DNA of 64,000 nt from Exiguobacterium oxidotolerans JCM 12280 (GCF_000702625.1 NZ_JNIS01000001.1:2174001-2238000); one strand, 5' to 3'; shown: positions 52,267 to 61,622, numbered from the stretch's first letter. Notes: generated by a model not told the origin, from the letters alone. Numbers and translations are program-made.

Positions 52267-54108
52267 CTAGTTGCGTTTTAGTTGAGCGGCGAACTGAAAA
52301 TTATTTTTGTTCGTATTTTTAATGTGATACATGGCTTCGTCTGCACGGATTAAGAGGACATTCGAACTTTTTCCATCACTCGGATAAAGTGAAATTCCGA
52401 TGGACGGTGTGACAGACATCGTTTGATCTTTAATATAAAACGGCTCATTGAGTGATGCGAGCAACTTACTGGCAAAGGCCGTCGTCTCATCTTCGTCTCG
52501 AACGGTGAATAAAATGAATTCATCTCCTCCTAAACGGGCGACAAGCTCCTCTCCTTGAATTAGTTGTTGTAGCCGGTCTGCAGTTTCTTGCAGTAATAAA
52601 TCTCCAGCATCATGTCCGTACGTATCATTGATAGCTTTAAAACCATCTAAATCAACAAACAATAACGATCCATGTCGTAGGGTAGGGAGGAGAGTTTGCA
52701 ATTGTTCTTCAAAAAAGCGTCGATTCGGCAAACGGGTCAAAGCGTCGTGATTTCCTAATTTCTCCAACCATTGTTCTTGGCGAACATCTTCCGTGACGTC
52801 GGATAAAATGATAAAGACACGTTCTTGATCGGCTATACAAATCGACGTCATCGTGTAGATGAGGTCCTCTTCGTCATGGGGGATATAAAACGTTTTTGAT
52901 AAGGAAGGGACCCCTTTATTGGCATGTAGCGCCTCCATTACTTGTTTGAAAAGACGGGCCTGTTCGTCTTTCAATGACTTCTCCATCCATCCTTCTCGAA
53001 TGGCTGCAGGATTTCCGGATAGAATGTGACTCGCTTGATTTACTTCAAGTACCATTTGCGGATAGGAGAGAAACAGTGCCTTGAATTCTTGTTCGCGTAA
53101 CCGAAGAAGCTCCGTTTTCTGTGAAACGATCGTTTCCAAATTTTCTTGTAGCGAAGTCGTTTCTCGTAAAAGGCGTACATTTTCGCGATAAGAAAAAAGT
53201 TGCCGCGTTAAGAACAGTAAAAAAGTGGTCGCGATTGTGATGAAGTAGAAGCGTGTCGTGACAGGTGAAAACGTGACATAGGTAATTAACAGTAATAGTA
53301 AGACGTATGAAAAAGAAGGACGAAGAATTTGTTCAATCCGAAGTAACAATAATTGTTGTTTAGCGATGATCGGTAAATGACGAGTTACTAGGAAACTAAT
53401 GAAAAAATAGCTACTCAACGGATAGAGCGGTAATAAAAGCATTGCGTAAAAAGTAAAATCGTTCAATAAAAAGCTGTAAAATAAAAAGTTGATCATACCT
53501 AACAAAAATGTTCCACCCATCAAAAAACTAAAAGCGAACAACGAGACCGGTTTCTTTAAACCGGAAGCATAGAGTAAGAAAAAGAAAAGAGTCAGGAGAA
53601 TGGTCAAGAATGAATAGATATCCCAGCTGAGCTGCTCCGCGAACGTTCTTGTATATTCGGGGATGTATTTAAAAATCGTCAAGTAACTAGCAATCATCGC
53701 GACAGTAAACAGTGTCAATGAATCAAGAATTAAAAGCTTTTGTGAACGGAAATGTTCAATATCTAAAAGACGGAATAAAAAAATGGTAATCGTCAAGAGA
53801 TGGATTGTATAGGGAAAGTCGAGTAGGACGTTCAAATTGACAGACGTGAGTGAAAAGTAACCACTGACAACTCCACCTAAGTCTCCAATGAAATAAGCAC
53901 TTACGGCAATGAGGATCCATTTAAGTTCTGGTGAAGGTGTTTTTCTATAAAATAAAATGGCGGCAATCGTAATCAATAGAGAGCCGACAAAGCTTGAAAA
54001 GACGGCTGCGGGTATGACGAATGCGTTTGGAATTAAAAGAAGGATGGTATACGAGATAATCAAATAAATGACGATTCCTCCTGTCATTCGTTTGAACGCT
54101 TTTGACAT
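52267..54108 (-). CDS. Membrane-bound diguanylate cyclase (paralogue of the downstream gene)
   Basis: A 613-residue protein with about eight or nine N-terminal membrane helices, a coiled coil (LLRETTSLQENLETIVSQKTELL), a PAS-like part (FLSYPQMVLEVNQASHILSGNPAA) and GGDEF with ARLGGDEFILF and VDLDGFKAINDTYGHDAGD. The catalytic motif is intact. The shared architecture with the next gene suggests tandem duplication followed by divergence. ATG follows AGGAGGTTTTCTC; this is the first gene of the pair. Confidence 0.9.
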   Translation of the reverse strand: MSKAFKRMTGGIVIYLIISYTILLLIPNAFVIPAAVFSSFVGSLLITIAAILFYRKTPSPELKWILIAVSAYFIGDLGGVVSGYFSLTSVNLNVLLDFPYTIHLLTITIFLFRLLDIEHFRSQKLLILDSLTLFTVAMIASYLTIFKYIPEYTRTFAEQLSWDIYSFLTILLTLFFFLLYASGLKKPVSLFAFSFLMGGTFLLGMINFLFYSFLLNDFTFYAMLLLPLYPLSSYFFISFLVTRHLPIIAKQQLLLLRIEQILRPSFSYVLLLLLITYVTFSPVTTRFYFITIATTFLLFLTRQLFSYRENVRLLRETTSLQENLETIVSQKTELLRLREQEFKALFLSYPQMVLEVNQASHILSGNPAAIREGWMEKSLKDEQARLFKQVMEALHANKGVPSLSKTFYIPHDEEDLIYTMTSICIADQERVFIILSDVTEDVRQEQWLEKLGNHDALTRLPNRRFFEEQLQTLLPTLRHGSLLFVDLDGFKAINDTYGHDAGDLLLQETADRLQQLIQGEELVARLGGDEFILFTVRDEDETTAFASKLLASLNEPFYIKDQTMSVTPSIGISLYPSDGKSSNVLLIRADEAMYHIKNTNKNNFQFAAQLKRN

Positions 54109-54193
54109 GAGAAAACCTCCTGTCTAATTAAAGTAACAATTTAACTATATAAGTCATTACCCTCAATTTGGAAAAAACGTACTTGAAAAATAA

Positions 54194-54236
54194 GAAAAAA
54201 AGACCGCATTTTTTCCGGGAAGGAAAATATACGGTC
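54194..54236 (-). terminator. Rho-independent terminator, probably of uup
   Basis: On the minus strand GACCGTATATTTTCC pairs with GGAAAAAATGCGGTC and seven T follow. It lies beyond the IS605 relic, 436 bp after the uup stop, so the relic appears to have entered between uup and its terminator. Confidence 0.8.
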
Positions 54237-54245
54237 AAACAGACA

Positions 54246-54655
54246 TTGAACTACCTCCACCTACGCTTCGCTAAGAGGTGGAGGATTCCTGAGTTATTCG
54301 ACCTAACGGTCGAAAATTGATCAGGCTAACCCCGTCGTCCCGACGGTTGAACGTTAATCTTGCCCGTTTCTTTTGAGCGGATGCCTACTCTGCTTGGTTT
54401 TCGCTACTTCGGTCATCCGCAAGGTGGACGTTGAAGATTTTACGTGACAGACGAACTTCCTGTCACAACCCTATATCTTCAGTTTCCAAAGAACGTGACA
54501 TTTTGATTATTCCTGATTTTTATTGTTTTCAAACGAAGCGCGTCGGACAATTGACGTGTCGGAAGACACGCCTTGTCCGAAGACGATTCATCCCCCACTT
54601 AGACTAGGGCTTCGCCCTGAACGTTTAGAAGTGGGCGTATTCTCGTCTAATTTTG
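54246..54655 (-). mobile_element. IS200/IS605-family relic without ORF (410 bp)
   Basis: Minus strand: begins CAAAATTAGACGAGAATAC after TTTAT and ends in TTCAA. The right-end hairpin CCTCCACCT / AGGTGGAGG is perfect (9 bp) with the GCTTCGC loop. Both ends match the relic at 2911-3173. The middle keeps about 250 bp of unrecognised sequence, including parts that may belong to the former right-end RNA region, but no tnpA or tnpB frame. It is a palindrome-associated, non-autonomous remnant. Confidence 0.75.
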
Positions 54656-54671
54656 ATAAATCAAAGTCAAA

Positions 54672-56564
54672 TTATTTTTTATAAGATTCGTATGCCTCTA
54701 TCTTCTCGGACAAGTAAGACCAATATTCCATCAGTTGATCGAGTTGGGCTTTTCCTTGCTCAATCTTTTGATAGAGTTCATTAACTTGTCCGATATTGCT
54801 ACCTGCCGAAGCGAGCTGTTGTTCGATTTGCTCAAGCGCAGCTTCCGCGTCTTCAATCTGTGTCTCGATCGTTGTCCAGTCTTGTTGTTCTTGATAAGAC
54901 AATTTTTTCGGGATGTCCGTTGGAGCAGCTACCACTTCTTTTACCTCAGTCACGATAGTTGCTTCAGGTGTCTCATCCTCACGCTGTTCCAGGTAGTCCG
55001 TGTATTGCCCATAATAAGAGACAATCGTACTATTCTCGAACGCAAGTAACCGGTCGACGACTCGATCGAGGAAATAACGGTCATGACTGACCGTGATAAC
55101 CGTCCCGGGGAAGGACTCGAGATAATCTTCAAGAACTGATAGCGTTTCCGTATCTAAATCATTCGTCGGCTCATCGAGGAACAAGACGTTTGGTTCATCC
55201 ATTAAGATCGTCAATAACTTGAGTCGACGCTTTTCGCCACCGGATAATTTACCAATCGGCTTATACTGTGCTTCCGGTTTGAATAAGAACTGCTCGAGCA
55301 TCTGACTGGCCGTGATTTCTTGACCATCAAGTGTCGTGATTACCTGGGCGATCCGTTCGACCTCATCAATGACACGACGTTCCGGGTGCGTGAACTCGGC
55401 GAACTGTCCATAAAACCCGACTTTGACCGTTTCTCCGTGCACGACTTCCCCTTGTGTCGGTTCAAGTTGCTTCGCTAAAATCGACAACAGTGTCGATTTC
55501 CCGCTCCCGTTCCGACCGACGATGCCATAACGTTCTTTTCGACCGAATAACCAGCTAAATGATTCGAACAGTGTTCGTTCACCAAACGTATGACCAAGTT
55601 CCGTTGCTTCGATGACTTTTTTACCGAGTCGTGTCGAACCGACTTGTACTTCAAGTGTTGCCTCTTCTTCTTCATAAGAGAGTTCTTGGAGTGCATCGAC
55701 ACGCTGAATCCGTGCCTTTTGTTTTGTCGTCCGTGCCTTTGCACCACGACGTAGCCAAGCGAGTTCACGGCGTAAAATGTTTTGGCGCTTCTCTTCCATT
55801 GAAGCAGTCCGTTCGCGGCGCTCAGCCCGCTTTTCAAGGAATGACTCATAGTTTCCGACATAAAAATGGGCCGTCCCATTGGCGATTTCCATCATGTGAT
55901 TCGTGACACGATTCAAGAAATAACGGTCGTGGGTGATGAGCAGGATCGCTCCACGGTATTCCTTGATCTGTGATTCGAGCCAAGTGATCGTTTCTGCATC
56001 AAGTTCATTCGTTGGCTCATCGAGTAGTAATAGATCGGCTTCGTCGAGCAAAGCTTCTGCTAAGCCGACGCGCTTCCGTTGGCCACCCGATAACGAACCG
56101 ATTTTTGCTTCTAAGTCCGTGATGCCGAGCCGCGTTAAAATCATTTTAAGGCGAGACTCCGTATCCCAGGCATTTGCGGCATCAATTTCCGTTTGGGCAT
56201 CGATGAATCGTTTGAGTAACGTTTCATTTGTCGGATCTTGTTCAAGCGCTAAACGAGCCGTTTCATAATGACGTAAAGCATTGATTGTCGGCGTGTTTCC
56301 AGAAAGGAGCACTTCCATTACTGTTTGATCTTCCGGATAATCCGTCGATTGTGAAAGTAAACGTATCCGGTAATCATTTGGATGATGCAGTTCACCGAAA
56401 TCAGCTGTCTCTTTTCCTGCTAAAATATGGAGCAGTGTCGATTTTCCTGTCCCGTTGACACCGATGATTCCAATCCGGTCTCCGGGCGTGACGGAAAATG
56501 TCACGTCTTCGAAAACAATTTTATCGGCAAATTCTTTTTTTAATTGATCTACTTTAAGTAGCAT
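54672..56564 (-). CDS. uup: ABC-F ATPase Uup
   Basis: A 630-residue protein with two ABC domains: Walker A GVNGTGKST and GRNGSGKST, signatures LSGGQRKRV and LSGGEKRRL, Walker B LLLDEPTNELD and LFLDEPTNDLD. The C-terminal domain after about residue 545 is a coiled coil (EQQDWTTIETQIEDAEAALEQIEQQL...), as in Uup, which binds branched DNA and acts on the ribosome. Its ribosome site lies in the last codons of plsC, 1 bp separating the genes. Confidence 0.92.
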   Translation of the reverse strand: MLLKVDQLKKEFADKIVFEDVTFSVTPGDRIGIIGVNGTGKSTLLHILAGKETADFGELHHPNDYRIRLLSQSTDYPEDQTVMEVLLSGNTPTINALRHYETARLALEQDPTNETLLKRFIDAQTEIDAANAWDTESRLKMILTRLGITDLEAKIGSLSGGQRKRVGLAEALLDEADLLLLDEPTNELDAETITWLESQIKEYRGAILLITHDRYFLNRVTNHMMEIANGTAHFYVGNYESFLEKRAERRERTASMEEKRQNILRRELAWLRRGAKARTTKQKARIQRVDALQELSYEEEEATLEVQVGSTRLGKKVIEATELGHTFGERTLFESFSWLFGRKERYGIVGRNGSGKSTLLSILAKQLEPTQGEVVHGETVKVGFYGQFAEFTHPERRVIDEVERIAQVITTLDGQEITASQMLEQFLFKPEAQYKPIGKLSGGEKRRLKLLTILMDEPNVLFLDEPTNDLDTETLSVLEDYLESFPGTVITVSHDRYFLDRVVDRLLAFENSTIVSYYGQYTDYLEQREDETPEATIVTEVKEVVAAPTDIPKKLSYQEQQDWTTIETQIEDAEAALEQIEQQLASAGSNIGQVNELYQKIEQGKAQLDQLMEYWSYLSEKIEAYESYKK

Positions 56565-56565
56565 G

Positions 56566-57264
56566 TCAGACTCCTTCTACAATATGCTTGATTTGTTGTT
56601 CAACAGTAGCGACGAGTTCTTTTTGGGTCATTGTAGCAGGGTCGATGGAAGGAAGGATTGTCACATCGACAGTTGCCGGTCGAATCCGACCAGTCTCTTC
56701 CATGACACGATAGCTTCCTGAAATGGCAATCGGAACGACGCGTGCACCACTAGATGTTGCTAGGGTGAAGCTCCCTGCTTTGAACTCAGCAATCGGTCCG
56801 CCTTTCGAGCGAGTACCTTCCGGGAAGATGATCATCGATTGCCCATCTTTGATTGTCTCGACACCGGCACGAATCGCCTTTAAAGACTGACGGCGATCTT
56901 TTCGGTCTATCATGACACATCCCATTAAATTCATCCAAACATTGACGATTGGAATCTTATTGACTTCGATTTTCGAAATAAAGGCTTTGGGTTTTGCGAT
57001 ATGTCCGAGCAAAATCGGGATGTCAAAATTCCCTTGGTGGTTGGCGATGAAGACGACAGGTTGATCAGACGGAATATGTTCTTCTCCTGTCAGACGGACT
57101 TTCACTCCAGCTAAGCGAAGGAGTGAATTCGCCCAAGCGTGTGCTACTTTTTGTGTATACGCGTAGCGAGCGGCGTGTTTCCGACGTTTTGCGCCAGGCA
57201 AAAATGGTAATGTAAGAGGTAATACTAGCCCAAAATGAATGAACCAGATGATCGTGCGTAACAT
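56566..57264 (-). CDS. plsC: 1-acyl-sn-glycerol-3-phosphate acyltransferase
   Basis: PlsC acylates lysophosphatidic acid to phosphatidic acid. The 232-residue protein has an N-terminal hydrophobic anchor (IIWFIHFGLVLPLTLPFLPG), the catalytic HxxxxD motif in NHQGNFDIP (block I) and block III FPEGTRSKGG. Block IV is PIAISGSY. It is the first gene of an operon with uup. ATG follows AAAGGAG. Confidence 0.93.
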   Translation of the reverse strand: MLRTIIWFIHFGLVLPLTLPFLPGAKRRKHAARYAYTQKVAHAWANSLLRLAGVKVRLTGEEHIPSDQPVVFIANHQGNFDIPILLGHIAKPKAFISKIEVNKIPIVNVWMNLMGCVMIDRKDRRQSLKAIRAGVETIKDGQSMIIFPEGTRSKGGPIAEFKAGSFTLATSSGARVVPIAISGSYRVMEETGRIRPATVDVTILPSIDPATMTQKELVATVEQQIKHIVEGV

Positions 57265-57305
57265 GATGGCATCAAACTCCTTTTTTACTGTGTATTATTA
57301 TTGTA

Positions 57306-57338
57306 CAAAAAAAGACCAGGTATCGCACCCGGTCTTCT
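57306..57338 (-). terminator. Rho-independent terminator of the 85-aa gene
   Basis: On the minus strand AAGACCGGG pairs with CCTGGTCTT and seven T follow. Confidence 0.8.
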
Positions 57339-57341
57339 TCT

Positions 57342-57599
57342 TTATTCCCAGTAACGAGGTTCGGATTCCTCTTCACTCTCGCCGAGTTCGAATGTCAGAC
57401 GTCTCGTCGTTGGATCGATAGAAAACGAGGCATTCGTATTATCGATTTGTTTGATTTCCATCGTCTCTTCATCGAGGATGAGTGTCAAACGTACCTTATC
57501 TTCATGATCGACGAGTAAAACACCATCTTCTTTTAGCCATAAGTCGATGACAGGTGAGTAACGAAGTGTCCAGCCGTTGGATAGTGGTATTTCATTCAT
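57342..57599 (-). CDS. Hypothetical 85-aa protein
   Basis: A soluble acidic protein of unknown family with alternating hydrophobic residues that suggest beta strands (GWTLRYSPVIDLWLKEDGVLLVDHEDKVRLTLIL), ending in ELGESEEESEPRYWE. ATG lies 8 bp after AGGAGGAAC. It follows the 101-aa membrane protein gene by 39 bp and ends in its own terminator. Confidence 0.6.
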   Translation of the reverse strand: MNEIPLSNGWTLRYSPVIDLWLKEDGVLLVDHEDKVRLTLILDEETMEIKQIDNTNASFSIDPTTRRLTFELGESEEESEPRYWE

Positions 57600-57638
57600 A
57601 ATGAATCGGTTCCTCCTAAAAACATGAAGTCAAACTCT

Positions 57639-57944
57639 TTATTTATCATGCTGTTCTGTCGTTGATAATGCAAGTGATGCGACTGTGTCATTTTGTTCGT
57701 AAGACAATTGATAAGAGTTTTCCCGTTTCTTCATGCGCTCTAACTGTTTTTTGACGCGGCGGTATTGCATATACTCATGATAACCATGATATGTCGTACG
57801 AATTAATTGTCTAAAAGATGAAAGTGAAAGACAAATGGATAGGGTGAAGACGAAAATCCCGACTGAATCGGTATAATATCCCGTGATAAAACTAAGGTAT
57901 GTACTAATGAGACCCGTAAGCGTCGTAAATAAGTAAAAATACAC
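57639..57944 (-). CDS. Hypothetical two-span membrane protein
   Basis: A 101-residue protein with two hydrophobic helices (about residues 3-22 and 27-45), then a basic, helical cytosolic part (HEYMQYRRVKKQLERMKKRE). Start is GTG, 7 bp after GAAGGAGGAAG. Family not recognised. Probably co-transcribed with the 85-aa gene. Confidence 0.6.
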   Translation of the reverse strand: MYFYLFTTLTGLISTYLSFITGYYTDSVGIFVFTLSICLSLSSFRQLIRTTYHGYHEYMQYRRVKKQLERMKKRENSYQLSYEQNDTVASLALSTTEQHDK

Positions 57945-58043
57945 AGTACTTCCTCCTTCGTGTCACTCTACTAAGTGTGTCTAGTAAAGCAATTCGCTAA
58001 CGAAGCAGGATTTCCTTTATCGTCCAGTAAAACTTCGGAAACA

Positions 58044-58078
58044 AATAAAAAATCTACACGATGAGATGTAGATTTTAA
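58044..58078 (-). terminator. Rho-independent terminator of the 55-aa gene
   Basis: AAAATCTACA and TGTAGATTTT form a hairpin overlapping the gene's stop; T-rich sequence follows on the minus strand. Confidence 0.8.
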
Positions 58079-58242
58079 GGTGTATCAATTTGTTGGAGTG
58101 CAGGCGTCTTCGGAGAAAGGTCGGTACTGTTCGATCCTTCAGCGAAAACAATTCCAATCGTTGCTAGAAATGCAAAAAAAGCGAATACTAGTGTTTTTGT
58201 AAAGCGTCTTGCGAAAGACCGCGATTGAATGTTATGAAACAT
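58075..58242 (-). CDS. Small exported or membrane-anchored peptide (55 aa)
   Basis: The product MFHNIQSRSFARRFTKTLVF... has a basic N terminus, a hydrophobic helix (TLVFAFFAFLATIGIVFA) and a short Ser/Pro/Thr-rich tail, so it is secreted or membrane-anchored outside. The frame opens at 58455, but I start at the ATG at 58242: a GGGGGAAAA site precedes it and the upstream part lies over the divergent cvfB promoter region. Family unknown. Confidence 0.6.
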   Translation of the reverse strand: MFHNIQSRSFARRFTKTLVFAFFAFLATIGIVFAEGSNSTDLSPKTPALQQIDTP

Positions 58243-58479
58243 AGTTTTTCCCCCATATTTACCAAAACTAAACCTTCTTTTTCCTATTCTCTTATCATAT
58301 CTGTTTTTTTCAAAAAAATCACTTAAATCAGATTCGTTCACAAAAATGTCACAAATGTTCGCTTCCATTTGATGTCGGAGATAGGTTGAAAAAGAGTATA
58401 GTATTGAAGGTGATGAAAAGAACTTACGGTTAGTTGAGTGTTTCAGCTTAACCAAGTTAATGAAAGGAGATGACGATAA

Positions 58480-59334
58480 ATGGCACTACGTGCAGGACAG
58501 GTTGTCACATTAAAAGTAGAGCGTGAAGCAGAATTTGGTGTGTTTTTAAGTGATGGTACGGAGGATATCTTACTTCATAAAAACGAACAGACGAAATCGC
58601 TCATGCTAGAAGAAGAGGTCGAAGTATTCCTTTACCAAGACAATGAAGGGCGTCTCGCCTCATCGATGACGATTCCGGAAGCGTCATTTGAGGATTACGT
58701 CAAAGCACCGATTAACGGAACACGGTACAATACAGGTGTTTTTGCGAACATCGGAATTCAAAAGGATGTTCTCGTCTCGCTGGACGATCTTCCGCAACGC
58801 CGGACATTTTGGCCGGAAGAGGGAGACGAACTTTACATTCGTTTGAAACATGACCAAAAATTACGTTTGTTAGGTGACCCGGCTCCTTATGCCTATTTCA
58901 ATCTCAAGGCGCAACCCGCACCAGAAGAATGGAATAACATGGACGTCGAAGGACTTGTTTTTGCTCAACGCGACCCGGGTGTCAACGTTTGGGTGAACGA
59001 TCAATCGATTGGTTTTCTACATGAACAAGAGATGGAACGGTGGCCGCGTCTCGGAGAAGTTATGAAATTACGGGTGACAAATGTGAAGCCAGATGGTACA
59101 GTATTACTTTCAGCAAGACCACGTGCTCACGAGGCAATCGACATCGATGCGGATTTAATCCTGAACCACCTACTTGAACATGGCGGTCAGATGGCGTATG
59201 GTGATAAGACACCTCCTGAGACGATTGATGAGGTATTCGGCCTAAGTAAGGCTGCCTTCAAACGTGCTCTAGGTCGATTGTTGAAAGATAAAAAAATAGA
59301 AAAACATGAAACGGGTATTCGGCTAACGAAGTAA
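58480..59334 (+). CDS. cvfB: S1-domain RNA-binding protein CvfB
   Basis: A 284-residue protein with three consecutive S1-like OB modules (about residues 1-65, 70-135, 145-215) and a C-terminal winged helix (IDEVFGLSKAAFKRALGRLLKDKKIEKHETGIRL), the organisation of CvfB/YitL, a regulator of virulence and RNA-linked processes in Staphylococcus. ATG follows GAAAGGAGATGAC. It is a single gene, divergent from the 55-aa peptide gene. Confidence 0.9.
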   Translation: MALRAGQVVTLKVEREAEFGVFLSDGTEDILLHKNEQTKSLMLEEEVEVFLYQDNEGRLASSMTIPEASFEDYVKAPINGTRYNTGVFANIGIQKDVLVSLDDLPQRRTFWPEEGDELYIRLKHDQKLRLLGDPAPYAYFNLKAQPAPEEWNNMDVEGLVFAQRDPGVNVWVNDQSIGFLHEQEMERWPRLGEVMKLRVTNVKPDGTVLLSARPRAHEAIDIDADLILNHLLEHGGQMAYGDKTPPETIDEVFGLSKAAFKRALGRLLKDKKIEKHETGIRLTK

Positions 59335-59583
59335 GCTAGCCAACTGAACCTACGTTTCGAATAAATAGTTAGGAATTCATCATTTTGGTGGTTGCGGCTG
59401 GTTTTAACCGGCGACCATTTCCAAATAAAACCCCATCACTAGTGGGGGCAAGCGGCGCAATTTAAAGCGTTGAACGGTCCGGGCATCTTGCCTTTCCCTC
59501 GCCCTTATGGCAACGATTATGATGGTGACTTCCCTAAACATTATTATCAGTAGAAATAGCCTCTATCTTTAAGGACGGGCTTC
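59335..59583. other. Unassigned hairpin-rich intergenic region
   Basis: A 250-bp region without a gene. It contains GGTTGCGGCTGGTT / AACCGGCGACC (59386-59414), CCCCA / TGGGG (59432-59448) and an outer pair GGCAAG / CTTGCC (59448-59453 and 59488-59493). No riboswitch class that I know fits. It ends at the helicase promoter, so it may be cvfB 3' RNA or a separate RNA. Confidence 0.4.
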
Positions 59584-59592
59584 TGCTATAAT
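59584..59592 (+). promoter_or_regulatory. Extended -10 promoter of the CshA-type helicase
   Basis: TGCTATAAT is a perfect extended -10 box 79 bp before the TTG start; no good -35 is seen. Confidence 0.6.
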
Positions 59593-59618
59593 AGGTAGTC
59601 GATTGTATTCGTTACGGT

Positions 59619-59645
59619 AGCGTCTGTTTAGTGGCAGACGCTTTT
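59619..59645 (+). promoter_or_regulatory. Hairpin in the helicase 5' leader, possible attenuator
   Basis: AGCGTCTG pairs with CAGACGCT over an 8-nt loop and TTTC follows. It lies between promoter and ribosome site, so it may be a weak leader terminator or a cold-sensitive structure. Confidence 0.4.
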
Positions 59646-59671
59646 CATATGACAAAGGAGAGTATTTAGCA

Positions 59672-61258
59672 TTGACAACATTTCGTGAATTAAATCTTAG
59701 TGAGGCACTTATCAAAGGTGTCCTAAAAATGGGCTTTGAAGAAGCAACTCCAATCCAAGCAGAAACAATTCCAGTCGGTCTTAGCGGCGTTGACTTAATC
59801 GGTCAAGCACAAACAGGTACTGGTAAAACAGCAGCATTCGGTATTCCGACGATTGAGCGTCTTGACGCAAAATCGCGCCATATCCAAGCGTTGATCCTTG
59901 CACCGACTCGTGAACTTGCGATTCAAGTAGCAGAAGAATTGAACCGCATTGGTGAAATGAAACGCGTTCATGCATTGCCAGTATACGGTGGTCAGCAAAT
60001 CGATCGTCAGATTCGTGCACTTCGTAAGAACCCACAAATCGTCGTTGCGACACCTGGTCGTCTAATGGACCACATGAACCGTAAAACATTAAACCTTGAC
60101 CACGTTCAAACAGTCATCTTGGATGAAGCAGATGAAATGTTGAACATGGGCTTCGTGGAAGATATCGAAAAAATCTTAGGTACACTTCCACCGACTCGTC
60201 AAACACTCTTGTTCTCTGCAACGATGCCACCGCAGATTCGTAAAATCGCGGATCGTTTCATGACAACACCAACGCACATCAAAGTAAAAGCAAAAGAAAT
60301 GACAGTCGAGAACATCGACCAATCATTCATCGAACTAAAAGAAAGTCAAAAATTCGATGTGCTTTGCCGCTTGATTGATACAGATTCTCCAGAACTTTCA
60401 ATCATCTTTGGTCGTACGAAAAAACGTGTTGACGAAATGACGGAAGGACTTGTTCAACGTGGATACACGGCGGACGGTTTACACGGTGACTTGACACAAG
60501 CGAAACGTGACCAAGTTATCCGTCGCTTCAAAAAAGGAACAATCGATATCCTTGTTGCGACAGACGTTGCAGCACGTGGACTTGATATTTCTGGTGTTAC
60601 ACACGTTTACAACTTTGATGTACCACAAGATCCAGAGAGCTACGTTCACCGTATCGGTCGTACGGGACGTGCTGGTAAAACGGGATCAGCAATCACGTTC
60701 GTTACACCACGTGAATTTGGTCAAATCAAAACAATCGAACGTGTAACAAACAAAAAAATGTCACGTCGTCACGCACCAACACTCGACGAAATCTTGGAAG
60801 GCAACTTGAAGCTTGCTGCACAAGAACTCATCAAACGTGTAGAAGCGAAAAACTCACAAGAGTATACAACACTCGCGCAAGAACTTCTTGAAGAATATGA
60901 AGCGGTTGAATTAATCGCAGCAGCGCTTAAAGGATTAACGAAAGAGCCGGATGCAACTCCAGTTCAAATTTCGTCAATCGAACCAATCCGTGTCAAACGT
61001 TTTGGTAACAACGGTGGCGGTGGTAACCGTCGTCCTTACGGCAATAAAGGTGGATCAGGTTCTGGTTCTTCTAACCGTGGTGGCGGATACCGTGGCAGCA
61101 ACCCACGTGGTGGGGAGCGCCGTGAAGGCGGTCGTCCTTCTGAAGGTAACCGTAGCTCATCTTCTTCAGATCGTCGTGAAGGTGGATACGCTGGTCGTAG
61201 CAACCGTAGCGAAAGTGATCGTAACCGTGGCGGACGTAAACCACGTTTTGAAAAGTAA
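59672..61258 (+). CDS. cshA: DEAD-box ATP-dependent RNA helicase, CshA type
   Basis: A 528-residue helicase with the full motif set: Q motif ([10 protein letters not shown]), I AQTGTGKT, Ia PTRELA, Ib [42 protein letters not shown]. The last 90 residues are a Gly/Arg/Ser-rich tail ([18 protein letters not shown]...) for RNA binding. CshA works with the RNA degradosome and in cold adaptation. Start is TTG, 11 bp after AAAGGAG. Codon use looks enriched in A-ending codons, consistent with strong expression. Confidence 0.93.
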   Translation: MTTFRELNLSEALIKGVLKMGFEEATPIQAETIPVGLSGVDLIGQAQTGTGKTAAFGIPTIERLDAKSRHIQALILAPTRELAIQVAEELNRIGEMKRVHALPVYGGQQIDRQIRALRKNPQIVVATPGRLMDHMNRKTLNLDHVQTVILDEADEMLNMGFVEDIEKILGTLPPTRQTLLFSATMPPQIRKIADRFMTTPTHIKVKAKEMTVENIDQSFIELKESQKFDVLCRLIDTDSPELSIIFGRTKKRVDEMTEGLVQRGYTADGLHGDLTQAKRDQVIRRFKKGTIDILVATDVAARGLDISGVTHVYNFDVPQDPESYVHRIGRTGRAGKTGSAITFVTPREFGQIKTIERVTNKKMSRRHAPTLDEILEGNLKLAAQELIKRVEAKNSQEYTTLAQELLEEYEAVELIAAALKGLTKEPDATPVQISSIEPIRVKRFGNNGGGGNRRPYGNKGGSGSGSSNRGGGYRGSNPRGGERREGGRPSEGNRSSSSSDRREGGYAGRSNRSESDRNRGGRKPRFEK

Positions 61259-61263
61259 GAAGT

Positions 61264-61302
61264 TGGAACCGATTTGTCACAGACAAGTCGGTTCTTTTTT
61301 AT
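61264..61302 (+). terminator. Rho-independent terminator of the helicase gene
   Basis: GAACCGATTTGTC pairs with GACAAGTCGGTTC across ACA, then six T. Confidence 0.88.
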
Positions 61303-61355
61303 GAATTCTCATGATAAAATGAGCAATGAAAGATATAGAGAGGGCTGAATCGTTC

Positions 61356-61622
61356 GTGTATACCATTTATGCAGCAGCATTCATTTGTCTGATTGGACTG
61401 CTCATCGCAACTAAAAAAATTAGCGAGCAGACGACAAAAGGACACTTTCGTTATATCCCTTTAGCGACGTTATTGTTTGGCGGGATTATTTTTCTCGTCT
61501 TAGCGATTGGTAAGGGTGGTGCAACAGGCATTCAATACGGTGTTCTGAGCATTATCTATTTAACGGCGACATTTGGTGTCTATTTGTACATTGCGTTAAG
61601 AAAAGATACAACGTTATTTTAA
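61356..61622 (+). CDS. Hypothetical three-span membrane protein
   Basis: An 88-residue protein with three hydrophobic helices (starting at YTIYAAAFICLIGLLIA, YIPLATLLFGGIIFLVLAI and GVLSIIYLTATFGVYLYIAL) and a basic loop between the first two. I choose the GTG at 61356, with AGAGAGG upstream; the ATG ten codons earlier lacks a ribosome site. No family recognised. A terminator follows. Confidence 0.6.
   Translation: MYTIYAAAFICLIGLLIATKKISEQTTKGHFRYIPLATLLFGGIIFLVLAIGKGGATGIQYGVLSIIYLTATFGVYLYIALRKDTTLF

Noticed and set aside
58243-58455. 71-residue N-terminal extension of the 55-aa peptide gene
   Set aside because: The extension has no ribosome site at its start and lies over the promoter region of divergent cvfB; a better start exists at 58242.
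60951-61304. 117-codon frame overlapping the end of the CshA-type gene
   Set aside because: It is a Val/Thr-rich alternate frame of the Gly/Arg repeats in the helicase tail.
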